Shown here one piece after another: positions 61,625 to 64,000 of a stretch of DNA of 64,000 nucleotides. The stretch comes from Arthrobacter pascens. Lineage in GTDB: Bacteria > Actinomycetota > Actinomycetes > Actinomycetales > Micrococcaceae. Both the position numbers and the translations under genes were made by a program. Under the pieces are notes generated by a model. That model saw only the letters and a program-made list of their open reading frames with translations, ran no database searches and was not told where the DNA came from. Numbering within the stretch: position 1 is the first letter of the stretch; every line of letters starts with the position of its first letter. Location: contig NZ_JAUSWY010000001.1 in the NCBI RefSeq assembly GCF_030815585.1, forward strand, positions 2,294,001 to 2,358,000. Direction: 5' to 3'.

Positions 61625-62293
61625 ATGGCAACAGTAAACTTCGACAACGTCCAGGCAGTCCCGAGCGAGAACCTCATCACCCCCGATAACAGTGTGTTCC
61701 TCTTCGTGGACCACCAGCCCCAGATGTTCTTCGGCGTCGGCAGCACAGGCGACCGCGGCGCTATCATCAACGCCACCGTCGGACTGGGCAAGACTGCCAA
61801 GGCCTTCAACGTCCCCACCGTATTGACGACCGTCGCCGCGCAGACCTTCTCCGGCAACCTCCTGCCTTCCCTCGCCGAGGTGTTCCCGGGTGCCGACATC
61901 ATCGACCGCACCAGCATGAACGCGTGGGAGGACCCGGCTGTGGTCGACGCGATCAAGGCCACCGGCCGGACCAAGATCGTCCTGTCCGGCCTCTGGACCG
62001 AAGTCTGCCTGGTCCTGCCCGCCCTCTCCGCACTCGCCCAGGGCTACGAGGTCTACGTAGTCGCCGACGCCTCCGGCGGCGTCAGCGCCGAGGCCCACGA
62101 CTTCGCCATCCAGCGCATGGCCGCCGCAGGAGCAGTTCCGGTCACCTGGGTCCAGGTCCTGCTCGAGCTCCAGCGCGACTGGGCACGGGGCGAGACCTAC
62201 GTACCAGTGTCCGAGATCGTCAAGGCCCACGGCGGCGCCTATGGCCTGGGTATGTACTACGCCGGGGACTTCATCGGCGGAAATGCCGGCTGA
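61625..62293 (+). CDS. Isochorismatase-like hydrolase (YcaC type)
   Basis: This 222-residue protein starts at ATG 61625 behind GAAGGAAAC. It has SVFLFVDHQPQMFFGV (catalytic Asp), IVLSGLWTEVCLVLPALSAL (catalytic Cys) and YVVADASGGVSAEAHDFAIQRM. It matches YcaC-like enzymes of unknown substrate. Co-direction with the amidohydrolase suggests successive hydrolysis of amide-type compounds. Confidence 0.88.
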   Translation: MATVNFDNVQAVPSENLITPDNSVFLFVDHQPQMFFGVGSTGDRGAIINATVGLGKTAKAFNVPTVLTTVAAQTFSGNLLPSLAEVFPGADIIDRTSMNAWEDPAVVDAIKATGRTKIVLSGLWTEVCLVLPALSALAQGYEVYVVADASGGVSAEAHDFAIQRMAAAGAVPVTWVQVLLELQRDWARGETYVPVSEIVKAHGGAYGLGMYYAGDFIGGNAG

Positions 62294-62340
62294 CCACCCC
62301 GAATGTCCTGACGTTATGGAATGAGTGAAGGGACCGGACC

Positions 62341-62865
62341 GTGAATGACGATGTGGGCATCCTGCTGCTGCGGGTGGTCATCGGGCTGCTGATCGCCGGC
62401 CACGGCGTGCAGAAAGTCTCTTTCCGTCTCGGCGGGAAGGGACTGCAGGGCGGCATCGACGAATTCAAGGCCGACGGCTTCCGCGGCGGCGCCTTCACGG
62501 CGCTGGCCGCCGGCCTCGGCCAGATCGGATCCGGTCTCCTCCTCGCCCTGGGCGCCCTGACCCCGCTCGCGGCTATGGCCGCCATCGGGGTCATGACGGT
62601 CGCCGTAACCGTCAAAACCGGCAACGGGCTCTGGGTCCAGCACGACGGGTACGAATTCCCACTGGTCCTGATTACCGTCGCCGCAGCCCTTGGCTTCACC
62701 GGCCCCGGCGCCTACTCCATCGACGCATTCGTGGGCATCGACAACCCCCCGCTGTGGGCCGGAACCGCGGCACTGACCGTCGGCGTCCTCGCTGGACTCC
62801 TCATGCGGTTGGTGCTCCACCGCGGCACCCCATCTGCCCCTGACACACATCAGGGGCAGGCCTGA
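62341..62865 (+). CDS. DoxX-family membrane protein
   Basis: This 174-residue protein starts at GTG 62341 with GAAGGGACC upstream. Four hydrophobic helices are seen; the first, ILLLRVVIGLLIAGHGVQKV, has the family's R...GHG pattern, followed by FTALAAGLGQIGSGLLLALG. DoxX proteins take part in redox homeostasis at the membrane. It follows the isochorismatase-like gene by 47 bases. Confidence 0.85.
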   Translation: MNDDVGILLLRVVIGLLIAGHGVQKVSFRLGGKGLQGGIDEFKADGFRGGAFTALAAGLGQIGSGLLLALGALTPLAAMAAIGVMTVAVTVKTGNGLWVQHDGYEFPLVLITVAAALGFTGPGAYSIDAFVGIDNPPLWAGTAALTVGVLAGLLMRLVLHRGTPSAPDTHQGQA

Positions 62866-62980
62866 TCGGCCACGGAATCCTCCCGGCTTCGTGGACGGCC
62901 CGAGGCGACTCGCCGCATAGCGCGCCGCCACCGCCTCGCAGTACCACCCCACGCAGTCCACTCACATCCAAGGAGCTCTC

Positions 62981-63664
62981 ATGAGTTCTCCCCCTCGAGG
63001 GATCTTCCTCTCGCTCAGTGCGCTCACCATCGCCACCGGCCTCGTGGACGCAGCAAGCGTTCTGGGCATGGGCGTCTTTGCGGCCAACATGACCGGCAAC
63101 ATCGTCTTCCTCGGTTTCTCCCTGGGCGGCGCCCCCGGATACTCCTTCATTGCGGCTCTGTTTGCCCTGGCCGGATTCCTGGTCGGCGCATTCGTCGCCG
63201 GACTGGTCGTCAAGGGCAAGTTCGAGTCCCGAAGAGCGGGACAAGCTCTGGGTGTTGAGTCCGCTGTTCTTGTCGCCGCGGCATTGGCTGCATGGCTCAC
63301 TGGTGCCGATGGATTGGACGGGTGGCCAGACTGGGTCGTGCTCGCGGTGCTGGGCGCAGCCATGGGGCTGCAGAACGCGATCTCGCTGAAGTCGGGTGTC
63401 ACTGACATGAGGACCACGGTGCTCACCCTCACCCTGACTGCGTTGGCGTCCGACCTGGCCCGCGGAAAGAACGATCAGGCCGGCATTCGAATCTACTCTG
63501 TGGTCCTGCTGCTCGTGGGCGCTCTTGGCGGGACACTGCTGCTCTTCTGGGCCGGGCTGACCTGGACTATTGCCGCTGCCGCCCTGTTCGTGGGGATTGC
63601 CGCAATCCTTATAGCACGTACCCGCTCTGCCGCGCTGGGCGCGACCGCCGGCGGAGGCGGCTAA
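62981..63664 (+). CDS. DUF1275 (YoaK-type) membrane protein
   Basis: This 227-residue protein starts at ATG 62981 behind AAGGAGC. About six hydrophobic helices occur: ALTIATGLVDAASVLGMGVFAANMTGNIVFLG carries the D-A-S...F.ANMTGN signature of DUF1275, and MGLQNAISLKSGVTDMRTT the second conserved block. It is a probable transporter of unknown substrate. Confidence 0.88.
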   Translation: MSSPPRGIFLSLSALTIATGLVDAASVLGMGVFAANMTGNIVFLGFSLGGAPGYSFIAALFALAGFLVGAFVAGLVVKGKFESRRAGQALGVESAVLVAAALAAWLTGADGLDGWPDWVVLAVLGAAMGLQNAISLKSGVTDMRTTVLTLTLTALASDLARGKNDQAGIRIYSVVLLLVGALGGTLLLFWAGLTWTIAAAALFVGIAAILIARTRSAALGATAGGGG

Positions 63665-63816
63665 AGGGGGCAGCCCGCCTAAGCCAAATCAAACCCGTCG
63701 GCGCTCCGGCCGGCAGAACCGGGTGCCGGGACCGACCCGATGCCCAGCGCCGATAGGCTGGCAGATGAGCCGCCGTTTCCCAGGGCAGATTCCTACCCGT
63801 TCAGAGTTTCCGACTG

Positions 63817-64000
63817 TTACGCCGCGTTGGCCTCGCGCAGTTCTGCCATCGCTTCAGCGACCAAGACCGCCCTGTCCGCGCCGAGAACGTCGATATAGGT
63901 TTTCTGGACGATGTCTGTGACGAGGCAACGAAGCTCCTCCGCCTGCTCGGCCCCTGCGTCGGTCAGCTCCAGGTAGATCACCCTGCGGTCGTCAGCGCAA
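63817..64000 (-). CDS. C-terminal part of a MarR-family regulator (truncated by window end)
   Basis: On the minus strand an open frame runs from the window edge to a stop at 63817. It begins with ADDRRVIYLELTDAGAEQAE, which is the wing of a MarR winged helix. A long C-terminal helix pair follows and ends MAELREANAA. About 60 residues are visible. It is convergent with the DUF1275 gene. It could be the regulator of YceI at 58835. Confidence 0.8.
   Translation of the reverse strand, partial: CADDRRVIYLELTDAGAEQAEELRCLVTDIVQKTYIDVLGADRAVLVAEAMAELREANAA

Overview
The window is high-G+C actinobacterial DNA. Gene style (GTG starts, ATGA overlaps, actinobacterial ABC systems without a local ATPase, glycoside 3-oxidase/pyranose-oxidase-like flavoproteins, a resorcinol/hydroxyquinol cluster) points to an Arthrobacter-type soil Micrococcaceae such as Arthrobacter, Pseudarthrobacter or Paenarthrobacter. 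The genus is inferred; there is no rRNA or complete tRNA to anchor it.

Layout. 1-1760: end of a probable serine/threonine kinase gene overlapping a helical-repeat protein gene. 1761-4005: mostly gene-free, with an att-like repeat carrying a tRNA 3' end. 4006-11073: seven-gene (+) operon for ring hydroxylation, extradiol cleavage and hydrolysis of an aromatic compound. 11127-15254: LysR regulator, flavin glycoside oxidase and MFS transporter. 15421-18622: Gfo/Idh oxidoreductase, unknown partner, divergent ROK regulator. 18819-36316: C-glycoside deglycosidase-type alpha (TIM barrel) and beta (DUF6379-type) subunits in five sets, two of them natural beta-alpha fusions, with a second glycoside oxidase, Gfo/Idh dehydrogenase, isomerases, NTF2-like enzymes, a sugar ABC importer and a LysR regulator. 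36435-37304: ThuA-like protein. 37305-40677: degenerate DNA with a resolvase remnant and an IS3-family element that splits the second copy of the att-like repeat. 40678-44977: LacI regulator, then PhyH-like dioxygenase, Gfo/Idh and SDR. 45245-50770: broken Gfo/Idh gene, alpha/beta hydrolase, DUF1622 and GNAT proteins, MarR plus luciferase-like monooxygenase. 51070-58596: AraC regulator, resorcinol-type hydroxylase, maleylacetate reductase and hydroxyquinol 1,2-dioxygenase, followed by a decayed second copy ending in an intact second reductase. 58835-64000: YceI, amidohydrolase, isochorismatase-like, DoxX, DUF1275 and the end of a MarR gene.

How it fits together (inference). A plant glycoside is imported by the ABC system, its sugar is oxidised at C3 by a GMC-type flavoenzyme, and the sugar-aglycone bond is cleaved by an alpha/beta deglycosidase. 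The 3-keto sugar goes to Gfo/Idh and TIM-barrel enzymes, and the aromatic aglycone to the 4-11 kb meta-cleavage operon and perhaps the hydroxyquinol route. A shared sequence ending in ACATAAGT sits at the promoters of the sugar-side operons and could tie them to the ROK regulator. The 36 kb holding the first two modules lies between direct repeats that resemble attachment sites, so it may be a catabolic island.
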